Source: Lingula anatina
Lineage: Eukaryota > Brachiopoda > Lingulata > Lingulida > Lingulidae
DNA: 64,000 nucleotides
Assembly (NCBI RefSeq): GCF_001039355.2
Contig: NW_019776056.1
Coordinates: forward strand, 13,127 to 77,126
Direction: 5' to 3'
Shown piece by piece: positions 36,004 through 47,426 of the stretch; position 1 is the stretch's first letter; each line of letters begins with the position of its first letter. The position numbers and the translations under genes were made by a program. The notes under the pieces were generated by a model that saw only the letters and a list, made by a program, of their open reading frames with translations, was not told where the DNA came from and did not search any database.

Positions 36004-39000
36004 GTGTTATTTTGTGTGTGTGACCCCAGTACCCTGGCAGAGCACCCTGGTTGGCCTGTCAGAAACCTGCTCACTCTCATAGCTTATCACTGGTAGGTCG
36101 CTAGGGTAAAGATGACGATATTATCACATGCACTGTTTGAACATTTTGTATGTCTGAAGATAAATAACATATTATTGAATAAAAATGTTAATTAACTGTT
36201 TAATGTTTCTACTAAAAAGTGATATAGAATTTGTTTGAGTCCATTTAGAATGGCTTAAAAATCTGAATAAATATGAATAAAACAGACTTTATGTATAAAA
36301 GATATATTGTTTAAATAAATACCTAAAATACAATACTCTTAGGGCAAAGGGATTAGAATTGACAAAATCAGCTTTATCTAAAGAAAGTTCAAGACAGATG
36401 AAATTGGAACTTGAAGACAAATATGTATACTTTGGCAGTTGTATTTTAGAAATATGATCAGTGGAGGTGTCTTCTGTATTTTAGGGCTGATAAGTTGCCA
36501 GGGGTAGAGATAGTGTCATTTAGAGACAGGATAAGCCAGGGTTCCAGGGACATCAGACATAGTCTGGTCTTTAATGTTCAGCTCCAGTCTATATCAAACC
36601 TTACAGGTACTTATATATTTATATGCTGAATTAATGTTACGGTAAATCAAATCCAGAATTAATATGTAGCATGATCCATTCTATAGGTGAATCCAGGATC
36701 ATTCGGCTGGTAGTTGGGTAGACCTGAGAAGCTGTGGATGTTAAAAATAAGCATTTTTGGGATCTTCAAACCCGTGGAGTGTATCTTTAAATGATTTCAT
36801 CCAGACAGTTTGGGAATGTTGTTGAATTTGTTTCAGAGTGTCCAAAGTGTGTGGGTTGGGAGAAGAATGCCAAGGGAAAGTTGGTTCCAAGAATGGTGGA
36901 CCTCAGTGCTACCATGGACCCTGTCAAGTGAGTTCACAATATATCTGTACTAGTACATTGGCTGGTACATACATGTAGATCAGTATACTTTTAAAAACTT
37001 TAACATTAGAAATGCATAAATTGAGAAATCAGCACAATAACCACAGTTGGATTCAGTGATGCATTGACTTGCAAAGGTTCTGAATCAGTAGCAAAATGTC
37101 TACTTCCAGAAAATAGGGCTTTTACAGTTTTTGTAACTAAAATTGATAGTCTATCCATGGATTCCGAAGTTTATGAACATAATCTTCCATGGAATATCAT
37201 AGCTGTTTTATGTTTATAAGCATCAGCACCCTGTCTTTCACTTATAATGTTCTTTCTTTCTGTATTGAACATAAAAGCATGCTTAAAAATGAAAGGAAAA
37301 TGAATTAAAAAGATGAACAGATCACTCTGTCTTTCATTAAAGGTACAATAATCATATTCAATTTTGCAACAAAAATGTAATTTATGAAGATTTTTAGCTA
37401 TCTGTCAGTGTGAGTTAATTGTATGTTTGGCTTAGTGAAAACAGTTTTTTTTTTTAATGTTTACCATGTTCCTTTAATTATTTTAATTATGATAGATTGT
37501 CAGAGTCCTCGGTTGACTTAAACCTGAAGCTAATGAGGTGGAGACTGCTACCAGAGTTAAACCTGGAGAAGATAAAGAGGACAAGGTGTCTGCTCCTGGG
37601 GGCCGGGACATTAGGGTGCAATGTGGCTAGATCATTACTGGTAAGACATGCTGATATCTGCCAAGACCTAGAATGACTAATGTCATTTTCGATGATATAA
37701 GTTTGTTTATAGCTGCTGTTTCCATGGTAGTATTAGTATGCTATTATTTAGTTCTTAATATGTATATATACACTTTTGAGGGGTCAATGTAGAATTTTTT
37801 TTTTATATATATTATGTTTATTTATTAATTTTTGCTTGGAGGTGAGGCAGTAAATTCTTAATCAAGTGAATCACAATATCTATACATGACAAACTTAGCT
37901 GAATAATTGATAGATATAAATACGTTTTTCCAGGGATGGGGAGTTAGGAAAATCACGTTTGTGGACAATTCAAGAATATCCTATTCCAACCCAGTGAGGC
38001 AGTCACTGTTTGTGTTTGAGGATTGCCTACATGGAGGCAAAGCCAAGGCTGAGGCAGCGGCCGAGTCACTGAGGAGGATATTCCCAGGGGTGGTGGGTAG
38101 CTTCATTATTTTCCTGATTTGTTGATATATGGTAATGCTAAGGAGATGCAATATGGTACAACAGATAAGATACGATGTTATACGATACAATACAATATGA
38201 TACAATATCCTGTGATATGCTATGCTGTGCTACATGACATTGTATGCTATGCTTTAATATGATATGTTATAATATGATATTTTAATAACCAAAAATTTTA
38301 ATATCTTTTTCAGGATGCTCAGGGACACTCACTGACCATCCCCATGCCTGGGCATCCTCTATCAGGTAAGAAAAAACTTATATGATAATGTGCATACTAG
38401 TATAATGTTAATATATACTGACTGAAATATGTATGTGCAGATGGACAGACACAGTTTTGGTGGGTGACAATATGGCTTAATTTATTTTTCTTGCCACTGA
38501 TTCATATACGTACATGTACTGCTAGCATCATATGTAGTATGAAATACTCAGTAGTTTTTATTCTGTATTTTGATGTTTTTATCTTATAAGTTTGTATTTT
38601 ATCAAGAAAAGGAGTGCAGATGATAAGTTCTAATAATAATTTAATAACTTATAACAAATGGCTTATTAGTAATACCCAAGTAACAGGAGTCCAAAATTTT
38701 TTATCCAAAGCTGAGTAGATTTGAAAAAAGGAATATTTTGTTAGAAAATTGTTACTATGAATATTATAAAAATTCTTCTGAATATTAGAATAATTAAGGT
38801 GTTAGAAATGTGTGACTTATTTCCACACTGCATGCACAGCCTGGGGTAGTGCTAACGCTTTCCAATATTTAGCCAAATGCTAGAACTGACTTAAATTGGT
38901 TTGACTTGTTTTAGTCAAATTTAAACCACTCGGGGTAAAAAAAAGTGATGAAAAAGTAGCAATTTGGCTAAGCGGAAAAAAAATTATAGCGCTACCCCAG

Positions 39001-42000
39001 ACACTATATATTATTATACATTCCACAGAGAGCAGTATTGAGCAGACCAGGAAGGATGTGGCAGTACTGGAGGAGCTGGTGGACCAGCATGATGTGATAT
39101 TTCTACTGATGGACACCAGAGAAAGCAGGTGGTTGCCTACATTACTGGGGGCTGCCAAGGGAAAGGTGAGGGCACTCAGGTTATGTCAACTTTGAAAAGA
39201 TCAAGCCATTACTGTGTAACTGCTACATGTAGTATACTGTAGCAGCTGCTGTATTGGGAAATGGAATATGCTAGGTAGTACATAATCATCCAAGTATCAT
39301 ATGGGGTGAATATTTTGTATCGTACTTGCATGTATTATTTTATCAGTAAGTAAGTTTTGAGATGTTTGAATCATTTAACCTTATTATAAGTTGTAATAAA
39401 AAATGAATATAATTCAGTTAATATATTATTGGAAGTCATTAAATACAGTATTGCATTTTTATTATTTTTCACACCAGATTGTATTGAATGCAGCCCTGGG
39501 TTTTGACACCTTTCTGGTGGTCAGACATGGAGTAAAGACGCCAGGAGAACCAATGGACACAGGGCCGCCAGGAGAGGCAAAATTAAGCTCCAATGTACAT
39601 GGAAGTCAACTGGGATGTTACTTCTGTAATGATGTCGTCGCACCTGGAGATGTAGGTCATTTGTGTGATTAGTAATTTTGTCCATGTACAAAGAGAATTA
39701 AATTGATGTTGGTCATTCAGAATGACCAGTTTGTTTTGTGACTAAGTCAGCTGGCATGCTGATGCTGTATTTGTGGTGCTTACACCTGTGCATCATATTT
39801 TAGATTATGTTCTTTTAAAAAATGTTCTGATGAAGGCACTATTAAAATAGTTCAAATTTTTTTCCTATGTAAAGTATGTAGATATCAAAGTACTTTAAAT
39901 GCAAACAGACAAGCACTGATCAGAAACAAAAAACATTTTCTTCGACCTTCAACATCAAAACCTAGTTTTAGACTTTATCATTTTAGAGATGTGAATTCTA
40001 TAGATCAGTATATATAGTAGCTATCTTCTATCTTCTTTATATCCCAGTCCACCAGAGATCGCACCCTTGACCAGCAGTGTACGGTGTCCAGGCCGGGGAT
40101 GTCCATGATTACGGCCGCACTGGCTGTAGAACTGCTGGTGTCCATACTACAGCACCCTGAGGAGGGCGGGGCACCTGCTGACACCAGTGCTAGAGATGAA
40201 CATATCACTAAGGACATGATGTCTATACTGGGCCTTGTGCCACACCAGGTATACATGAACACTACTCAGGCCTGTAGCTGGGGTGGGTGGGGGGGTGGGG
40301 GGGGGGTCAAACAAACTGCCCTTTTCTCCAGGAAAAGGTCCCCACTGGATACAGTTTGATCTAGGTACAGAACAGTTTCATGGTAAAAAGTCCACTTTTT
40401 CAGAAGAGCCCCCTCTTTGAAATTGCTGGCTATAGGCCTGCCACTATGTAGTACTGGCAGGTATAACTGCCATTATATTATATTATATTATATTATATTA
40501 TATTATATTATATTATATTATATTATATTATATTATATTATATTATATTATATTATATTATATTATATTATATTATATTATATTATATTATATTAATCAC
40601 CAGTTGAAAAAAGGGGAGCTTGCTCAAGACAAGAGATGAAGTCAGAAATAAGTGATTAGAATATTTTTTCAGTCAACAGCTCATATTGAAATTGTCATTT
40701 ACCCCCAATATTTGATGAAGACTTGTAAACATAGATTGCCTGTATTTTTTTCTTTTTATATGCATTTTACTTCTTTTGAGATTCAGTTGTGACTGTTTAT
40801 TTTTATTATAATATTTTTAAAGGCAAGAAAGTGTTACAAAAATCTGTAATAAAACTTAAACAGCTTTTAACTTTTTGAGTTTTTGCATGTTTTGACCTTC
40901 AGATTCGTGGTTTCCTGTCAAGATACTACAACCTTTTGCCAGCTAGCAGGGCCTTTGAGAAGTGTACAGCATGCTCAAATATAGTTAGTATTGGACCCAT
41001 ATTTGCTTATTGTTATAACAGGGATCATATAATTTTTTGTACTATTTTGTGAAACCTTCATTTTTATGTATGATAAAAAGTTAAGAAAGCTGTTGAGTTT
41101 TGTGTAAAATGTTGAAAAACAAGAGACTTCAGAGGAGGGTGATGTAATTCCTGTCTTATCTAGCATTTCATTTCCACATACTATGATAATTTTCACAAAC
41201 AAGTGTTGAATATTTTTCAAAAATCTGTCATGAGTACTGCGATGAAAAAAAATTAATTACATTTAAATTATATTTTCTCAACTGTTTTGCCACATTATAG
41301 GTTATTGAGCACTATAGAAAAGAAGGATTTGGCTTTCTGCTGAGTGCTTTCAACCAGCCCAGTTATCTGGAGGACCTCACAGGACTGACACAGCTACACC
41401 AGGAAACCCTGGACTCTGAGGTGGGTTTATATATCAAGCCCATATTCAGGGGGTTTGAAAGAATCACCCGTTTTGCTGGGAAAGGTCCACTGTAAAATTT
41501 GATCTACTGTAGGTACACAAAAATCATGTTGTAAAAGGTCCACTTTTTCAGAAAAAAAAATACCTTTTGAGTTCCAAAATTTCACTATTAGAAAAGTATA
41601 ACACTACTTATTTAGGGTTGCCTTCTGTACTAGTTTGCATTTAGAATACTTTGTCCATTGTAAGTGGTTTTTCCCATAGATTTGGGGTAATATTCTGTTG
41701 TGAAGTATTAACTAGGTTGTGATATGGTTTATTTTACAAATCACTATGACATATACATACAAAACATGTTAGTTAAGCTCACTAATAACAATATGACCTA
41801 TGGTGAATTTCATTGTTTCCTGTAGAAAGATTGTACAGTGGAAAATTGTCCTTAATAAACATTTACAAAAAAAGTTTTTTCTGTAAGGTGAAACAGTTCA
41901 ACCCTTCTTCTTGCCTCATCTGTAAAAAACATTATCTTGTCTCTCTATTCACTATTTACTTTTCTACCAAATATGTGAACCAGATATTGTGTGATATGAG

Positions 42001-42163
42001 CTTACTTTAAAGATATAAAATATACTGTTACAGAAGGCATTGTGGCATTTGAGCTATTGAATCACTGATGATCACAGTGACAACATTGTGGTAGGTGAAC
42101 TTTCTAATGGCTGTATTGTGTTTTCAGGTGTGGGCCATCAGTGATGATGATGAAAGCATGTAA
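36004..42163 (+). CDS. ATG7: Autophagy-related protein 7 (E1-like activating enzyme), 5' exons missing
   Basis: Twelve coding exons with GT-AG borders and consistent phases: 36004-36092, 36485-36606, 36837-36927, 37496-37640, 37934-38092, 38314-38365, 39029-39165, 39478-39651, 40048-40248, 40903-40983, 41301-41420 and 42128-42163. Together they encode 468 residues, the C-terminal two thirds of a protein usually about 700 long. They contain the end of the N-terminal domain ([16 protein letters not shown]), the nucleotide-binding loop GAGTLGCN, the block [15 protein letters not shown], the zinc-binding pair CYFCND and CTACS, and the catalytic cysteine in [13 protein letters not shown]-terminal region ending in [10 protein letters not shown] follows. 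ATG7 adenylates ATG8-family proteins and ATG12 and passes them to ATG3 and ATG10 in autophagosome formation. The N-terminal exons (about 230 residues) were not found upstream, where the assembly is disturbed. Introns hold a MITE, a microsatellite and two interspersed repeats. AATAAA occurs near 42857. Confidence 0.97.
38841..39000. mobile_element. MITE family V, copy 2, in an ATG7 intron
   Basis: The ends CTGGGGTAGTGCTAACG and, from the right, CTGGGGTAGCGCTATAA match copy 1 at 35428-35600. Inner TTAGCCAAAT words are also shared. It ends 28 bases before the exon at 39029. No clear target duplication remains. Confidence 0.75.
40267..40440. mobile_element. Short inverted-repeat element in an ATG7 intron (relative of 30507-30860)
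   Basis: The left end is CAGGCCTGTAGCTGGGG and the right end, reverse-complemented, CAGGCCTATAGCCAGCAAT. The body has AAAAGGTCCCCACTGG and TTTGATCTAGGTACAG, as in the copy at 30507. It starts 18 bases after an exon. A more decayed relative lies at 41433-41580 in the next-but-one intron. Confidence 0.65.
40472..40595. repeat. (ATATT)n microsatellite in an ATG7 intron
   Basis: About 25 almost perfect TATTA pentamers, directly downstream of the short inverted-repeat element. Confidence 0.95.
41433..41580. repeat. Decayed relative of the CTGGCCCGTAGCCAG-ended element, in an ATG7 intron
   Basis: It keeps GGGGGTTTGAAAGAA, GGTCCACTGTAAAATTTGATC, GTAGGTACA and AAAAGGTCCACTTTTTCAGA in the family order. 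The ends are worn. Confidence 0.5.
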
Positions 42164-43556
42164 CCCGAAGGGAAGAACACCAGACATTAATAAAAGAAGA
42201 TTTTAAGAACTCAACACAAGCACATAGCAATGTCCATCAGATATCCAATCCATATTGATGGATATGCATTGGTTCTTTTGAATTAATCATGAAAACTAGG
42301 TGGAATGTTCCACTTGGACAGACAGGGGTGTGGCGACAGTCTAAAGCTCTATTGGACCGAAAATCATAAAATTTTTGTCTTTTTTTCACTACATATTCAC
42401 AGGTGTGTCTTTGGCTAATCCATGACAGAAATGTCCACTTAATGATTATATTTATCTATGGCCCAAGTAGAAAGTAGGCCTGCTTCCTGAATTTTCATTT
42501 TTGTCTCGCCTTTTTCACGTCTCAGATGAACTTTATTCTATTACCAGTATATTATACACTTTACTCATATATTCTATCAAACCGTCAGGCTACAAGACCT
42601 TCAGAAAAACACACCTTCAGACCAGTGAGCCTTCAGACAATTGCTATGGTCTCAAACAGCCTGTTGAAGTGACCTAAGACCAAAGATTTCAGTGACATAT
42701 GACCTGTTGAACAGACAAAGCCAAGAGATCACACGGGAGGGGACAGAGGTCATCCACCAGTGCCACTTCCTTGTCATCATATATTATTCATTGAAGTATT
42801 AAAATAAGTGTTTTCTAAAGTTATAAAAACTCTTAATATGAGTTTCAAAATTCTACAATAAATACATTGTAAACAACGCATAGATATATAATAAATTCCA
42901 TTTTAACAACAATAGGTTATCGCAATTATTCTGAAATCTGTGCTTGCCATACAACCATGTGGACCTTGATAAATGGCTACCTTCTAAATAATCTAAGCAA
43001 TTATAACCAAAAAATGAAAAAAAAAACAATTGATAAACCTTGCATGTCCGAACAGATTTGATAAACATTGCTAAATGTGGGAAACTTGTTTTTTGTCGCA
43101 GGAAAATCCATTGTAAGGTGCTTTTTCAGGCAAAATGAAGAGTAACTGAGTTATTTCTTTAAGATATATCATCGTATTCCAACGTATTATATACAGGCAT
43201 GTACAACATGTGATTAGTGGAAACTTATGGAACTGACAGATATTAATTTAGTAATTTAAAAATACAAGTCAAGTTTAAAAATAATCTTGATCAAACCATT
43301 TTTCCAAAAGTTTTACTTTTTTGCAACATAATAACATTATACTCTATACAATATATACATATTACACTATATAGCCTACATTTTTTAAACAGGTAATAGC
43401 TGAAGCATTGGTAAGAGCAACAATTAATCAAATACACATTGTCAGAGACATCACATTGAGTCTTTATGACACCATTAGCATCCAAAATAAACAAACTCCC
43501 TGAAGATGCAATGAAACCAGTCGGGGCAAAATAATTGCTGTTCTTTATTTCTTTTT

Positions 43557-43560
<4 letters not shown>
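42164..43560. other. ATG7 3' flank with two decayed repeats
   Basis: The first part is the likely ATG7 3' untranslated region (AATAAA near 42857). About 42790-43170 resembles the TTAA-flanked MITE at 227-552 in the same orientation, sharing ATTATTCTGAAATCTG, GATAAATGGCTA and GGCAAAATGAAGAGT. About 43205-43330 is a decayed unit of the pearl-like family (AAACTTATGGAACTGA, then AAGTCAAGTTTAAAAATAAT). No gene seen. Confidence 0.45.
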
Positions 43561-43643
<83 letters not shown>

Positions 43644-43721
43644 TTTTTTTNNNNNNNNNNNNNNNNNNNNNNNNNAAATAAATAAATATATAAATAAATA
43701 AAAATAATAAATAAAAAAAAA

Positions 43722-43765
<44 letters not shown>
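43561..43765. repeat. (AT)n and poly-T low-complexity block with a 25-N gap
   Basis: An AT-dinucleotide run (43561-43626) and a poly-T run precede N at 43651-43675. A/T-rich AAAT, AT and poly-T follow. The apparent lysine-rich frame across the gap is an artefact. Confidence 0.95.
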
Positions 43766-43933
43766 GCCTTACATTATTACGTCTGATTTTCAAGAACAAA
43801 CTTCTGATACTAACTTAACAATAACATGGACAGTACGGAGCTTGCGGAATTAGCCGAGGATTGCCGATTGCATTTTCCGGCAAATTCAATAACGACGTTT
43901 GCGACAACCGACTTCTTTGGGGGGAGAACAGAC

Positions 43934-43989
43934 GAAAATCGGTGCGCGCACAGGATGTCATCCATAAAGATAAAAAAGTGTGGCCTTGC
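43934..43989 (+). repeat. Short interspersed repeat family C, copy 1
   Basis: The shared core contains CGAAAATCGGTGCGCGC, AGGATGTCATCCATAAA and AAAAAGTGTGGCCTT. Copies occur at about 49308-49366 (same orientation) and 47831-47900 (opposite orientation, more diverged). A frame of about 39 codons just upstream (from 43826, MDSTELAELAED and on) looks coding-like but runs into this repeat. Confidence 0.6.
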
Positions 43990-44289
43990 CCTTAATTCCC
44001 GACAGCGGTCATATGGTCCAATCATGGCGCCCCCCCCTCACGACGGCATGAGAAAGAAACTTTGATAGGTAAATTTTAAATAGCTCGTTTTCTGATTGGT
44101 TGTTGTCTTTCTTTTGGCCAATAAAAAGGAGAGTACTATATAGAACAAAATGTAAACATTTTAAAGGGAAATCTACATGAGGAGGGAATACGGAGTATTT
44201 TGATGAGAGCTCTGGGTCTGAATTTTCGGGCTTTGTAAGTGACAGTGAGTCTGACAGCAATAATTTGAGCTATATTTCTTTTGAATAAC

Positions 44290-47130
44290 ACTTTACAGAC
44301 ATAGATTGGATTCTTTATTGATACACCTTCACAAATAAGGTACAATCAAAGACAATTACATCTAACTACAACAGTACAAACAAGTAAATAAATAAATATA
44401 CATGATTTCAATGTTTACATGCAGCATAAGATCAATAAGTTAATTTATAAGAAGTTATATATGGAATGTATGATGATAATCTATACATGTAGGTGATGAA
44501 TTAGAATGGGTACATTGGAGAGAGTACAATGTATTATGAGAGGGCCTGTTCTCTTTGTTTTAAGCATCTATTTACAAAACACATAACCATTCTAAGAATG
44601 TCTTGAGCACCCATAAGAAGATTAAACAGTTTATTATTGCTGAGGTCACCTAGGGGTAGGAACTCTGACAGCTGCCCTCTGAAGGAATCACGTATTGAGT
44701 CATACGCTTTGCACTCTAGCAGGAGGTGGAACTCATCTTCTACTTTATTCGAATCACAAAGTTTGCACAATCTCAACTCTGCAGGGATTTTTGGCTTGCA
44801 GTACCTGCCCCGTTCAATAGAGAGATTGTGGGCGCTTACACTTAATTTGCAGAAGTTAGCTCTTGTTATGTACCTTTACATATACATATGAGATGAATGT
44901 CCTAAACTTATATAATTTAGAACGCTTAATTCAAGTGTGGGCTCGAAATAGGACATTACGTTTTAAACTTACTCAGTGGATAACGCAATTCGAAATTCCA
45001 TGGTTCGTGTCAGATTTACGTAATGTCGTGCAAAGAAAACCCAAGTCCACATAATGACCAGTTTAATGGTTTATTCGTTGACGATCTCTTACTACATGTT
45101 CTATACGTGAAGTCTCCAAGCTCTAGGCCGTCTCCCATAGCTCCGTCGAGCGGTCTCCTTCGAGTATTCTTCAGTCTGCCCTCCCGATCTTAATTCTAGA
45201 CATCTTTTTATATGTATTTCTTATCTATAGGTGGATTCTGTGCTGCAGTATTTGGTGGTACATACTAATTTTAATTATTCAAATTGCACACGTCCACTTA
45301 AGTTACATAACTACAGGTAAGGCCATAAAACGAGTCGAGTGCACAAGCAATCGACTCTAATCAAATTAATTTACATGTCTGGGAATTATATTTGTGAACA
45401 CTACACTCTGATATTTTTGGGGGCCATGTGGGTGTAATTTTCACACACAAATTCCTTCTTAAATTTAACATAGGTTCTTAGTTTATTATCACTACCCGTT
45501 CTGCTCATCAATGTAGCCCACTGGTCCTGATATGCAGAGTGCAGAGTCTTTTTGGTCAAGGCCTGAGCTATCTTACCAGATACTGAGACTGGATTAGACC
45601 ATAACTTTCCCAGGTTGTTCATGTTAAGAACAGTTTTTATACCAGAGGACCATGTAAACACACCGGATGAGGATAAGGATCTGTTCTCAATCAGAGCATC
45701 GGTGACTAAAGTAGACTGACCATTGTATATGGTTTTGTACAGGTGGCACCAATATTTAATGGACAGTGACAGTAATTGGATGAGAATGGGGAAGCTGCCT
45801 AGCTCACCACGTGCAGCATGATTAGTAGAGATTTTGTTAATCCCTAGTATGGTTTTACAGGTTTTTAGGTGGACGAGTTCAGCAGGGGGCTTTTCGCATA
45901 TATTAAAAAAATTTTCAATGGTCAAATTACGTAGTAAGTAAGAGGCCCAAATTTCGCACCCATAGCTAAGGATTGGAAGTAGGAGTGATTTGAATAACTT
46001 TAAGGCAATTTTTGTGGGTGCTGAAAATAGCTGATTTCTTAATTTGAAAAATACTTTGAGTGCTTTATTTTTTAGATCCTCCATGGCCTTGGTGAATTTG
46101 CCGGATGGAGTGAAGGTCAGGCCGAGGTAACAATATTCGGAGGTGTTTTCTACTGGATTTGTGCCTAACTTAAATTGGTTGGTTTTCAGGAGATGGCCAG
46201 CCTTATTAAATATGATGATTTTGGTTTTTGCTATATTGATGATAAGTTTCCATTTGGTGCAGTAATTGTGGAGTAGGTTTAGAGAGTGTTGTAGTCCTTG
46301 GGCACTTTGTGAGATGAGGACCAGGTCATCAGCGTACATGAGGCAACTTACAGGTTTGTTATTTAAATAGGCAGGGTCGTTTTCTTTATTAACATCAAAA
46401 ATATTTGGTAGGTCGCTTAGGAAGAGATTGAAAAGGGAGGGACTTAATACGCAGCCTTGTTTCACGCCTACCGTGGAGTTTATGGGTTTGGTTAGTTTAT
46501 TGTTGCAAATAATAGAGAATTGAGTAGAGCTGTTCATGCTATGGATTATATTTATAAATTTAGAACTAAAATTGGAAAGGATGAGTTTGTGGAGTAGGGC
46601 ATTTCTCCAGACCGTGTCAAATGCCGAAGAGAAGTCAACAAAACAGACATAAAATTTGGATTTGGAGGCCTTGTTTATGTATTTATCTATGAGGGTCTTT
46701 AAGGTTAGTAGATGGTCACTGGTACGGGCGCCTTTTGTAAAGCCAATTTGGTTTTCAGGTATAATGCAGTTCTTATAAATAAATTTGTTGATCCTACTGT
46801 TAAGAATTTGACAAAAAAGTTTACAAATATTACTTGAGATAGCAATTCCTCTATAGTTTTTGGGGTCTGTCCTATCTCCCTTTTTGTGTAGCATTGTTAG
46901 GGTACTAAGCCGCCAAGCATCTGGGAAACAACTGCTTATGTATATGGCATTGAAAACTTTACATAAAACTGGTGCCAAGTAGTCTATTCCCTCTCTGAGG
47001 AGTTCGTTCGGGATACCATCCATACCTGGGGTTTTGTTATTTTTAAGCTTCTTGGCGGCGGTAGTGATTTCTTGTACAGTGAAAGAGAAGTCAACCTCAT
47101 TAAATATAACTTCTCTATTTGTAGTCTGAA
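44290..47130 (-). mobile_element. Non-LTR retrotransposon (LINE) with intact reverse transcriptase segment, interrupted by a solo-LTR-like insert
   Basis: A minus-strand frame from about 47130 to 45401 encodes a reverse transcriptase: NKTPGMDGIPNELL, then a NYRGIAIS block, catalytic motif A FVDFSSAFDTV, the VGVKQGCVLSPSLFN block and catalytic MYADDLVLIS. A C-terminal region continues at 44863-44534 with CKLCDSNKVEDEFHLLLEC, the CCHC-like motif usual at the end of such ORFs. The 3' end has AATAAAGAATCCAATC. The 5' part (endonuclease) is missing, so the copy is 5'-truncated. The reverse transcriptase segment has no stop before the insert. This implies a young insertion, later broken by the LTR-like element at 44864-45405. 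Confidence 0.85.
44864..45405. mobile_element. Solo LTR-like insert in the LINE, 4-bp target duplication
   Basis: The 542-base insert begins TGT and ends ACA on either strand and is bordered by AGAG on both sides (minus-strand reading; CTCT at 44860-44863 and 45406-45409). Removing it with one copy of the duplication rejoins the LINE frame exactly across ...NIR and ANF.... Read on the minus strand it has a TATA-like ATATAAAAAG and, downstream, an AATAAA, as an LTR would. No internal retrotransposon sequence is present. Confidence 0.7.
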
Positions 47131-47426
47131 AGTGAATTAGGCAGTATAGTGAAGATTTTAGAAGAAGTCAGTGGGAAAATAATCTGTGGGAGGTGGACAA
47201 GGAGCATTTCTGTGGTGAACTGCCTGAATTCACACATGAACTGACGGGTGACAAAGACAAAATAGACTTTTAATTGTCCGTTTAGTGTTTGGACTTGCTA
47301 ACTGGTAATCACGGGAATTCTCGTAGCACAAGGATTCTGCATCGTGGTGCATTGATTAATTTAGTAAATTGTTGAAACACTTATTCCACAGTTCCTTTGA
47401 CTAAGTACTGTTTTTCCAGGCGCAGC

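Larger units (their letters stand above)
43990..47280 (+). pseudogene. piggyBac-like transposase 5' relic, split by a LINE
   Basis: Plus-strand pieces on either side of the minus-strand LINE look like the two parts of one N-terminal region. Before the LINE (about 44186-44290) an acidic Ser-rich stretch reads GNTEYFDESSGSEFSGF and VSDSESDSNN. After it (about 47150-47270) comes SEDFRRSQWENNLWEV, then ELPEFTHELTGDKDKIDF and a stop. Acidic tracts followed by a W-rich linker and a PEFTG...LDFF-like motif are usual in PGBD/piggyBac-derived proteins. The match is weak and the catalytic domain is absent. A CCAAT-type and a TATA-like sequence (about 44090-44145) lie upstream. Confidence 0.35.

Noticed and set aside
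38150-38290. Run of GATAC, AATAC and ATGCTATGCT words in an ATG7 intron
   Set aside because: Low-complexity drift with no fixed period or palindromic borders; not a definable element.
43545-43799. Minus-strand frame of Lys, Tyr and Ile across a gap
   Set aside because: It comes from (AT)n and poly-T low-complexity sequence with N.
43826-44065. Short plus-strand frame MDSTELAELAED and on as a gene
   Set aside because: The first 39 codons look coding-like, but the frame runs into a dispersed repeat and has no supporting splice site; kept only as a note.
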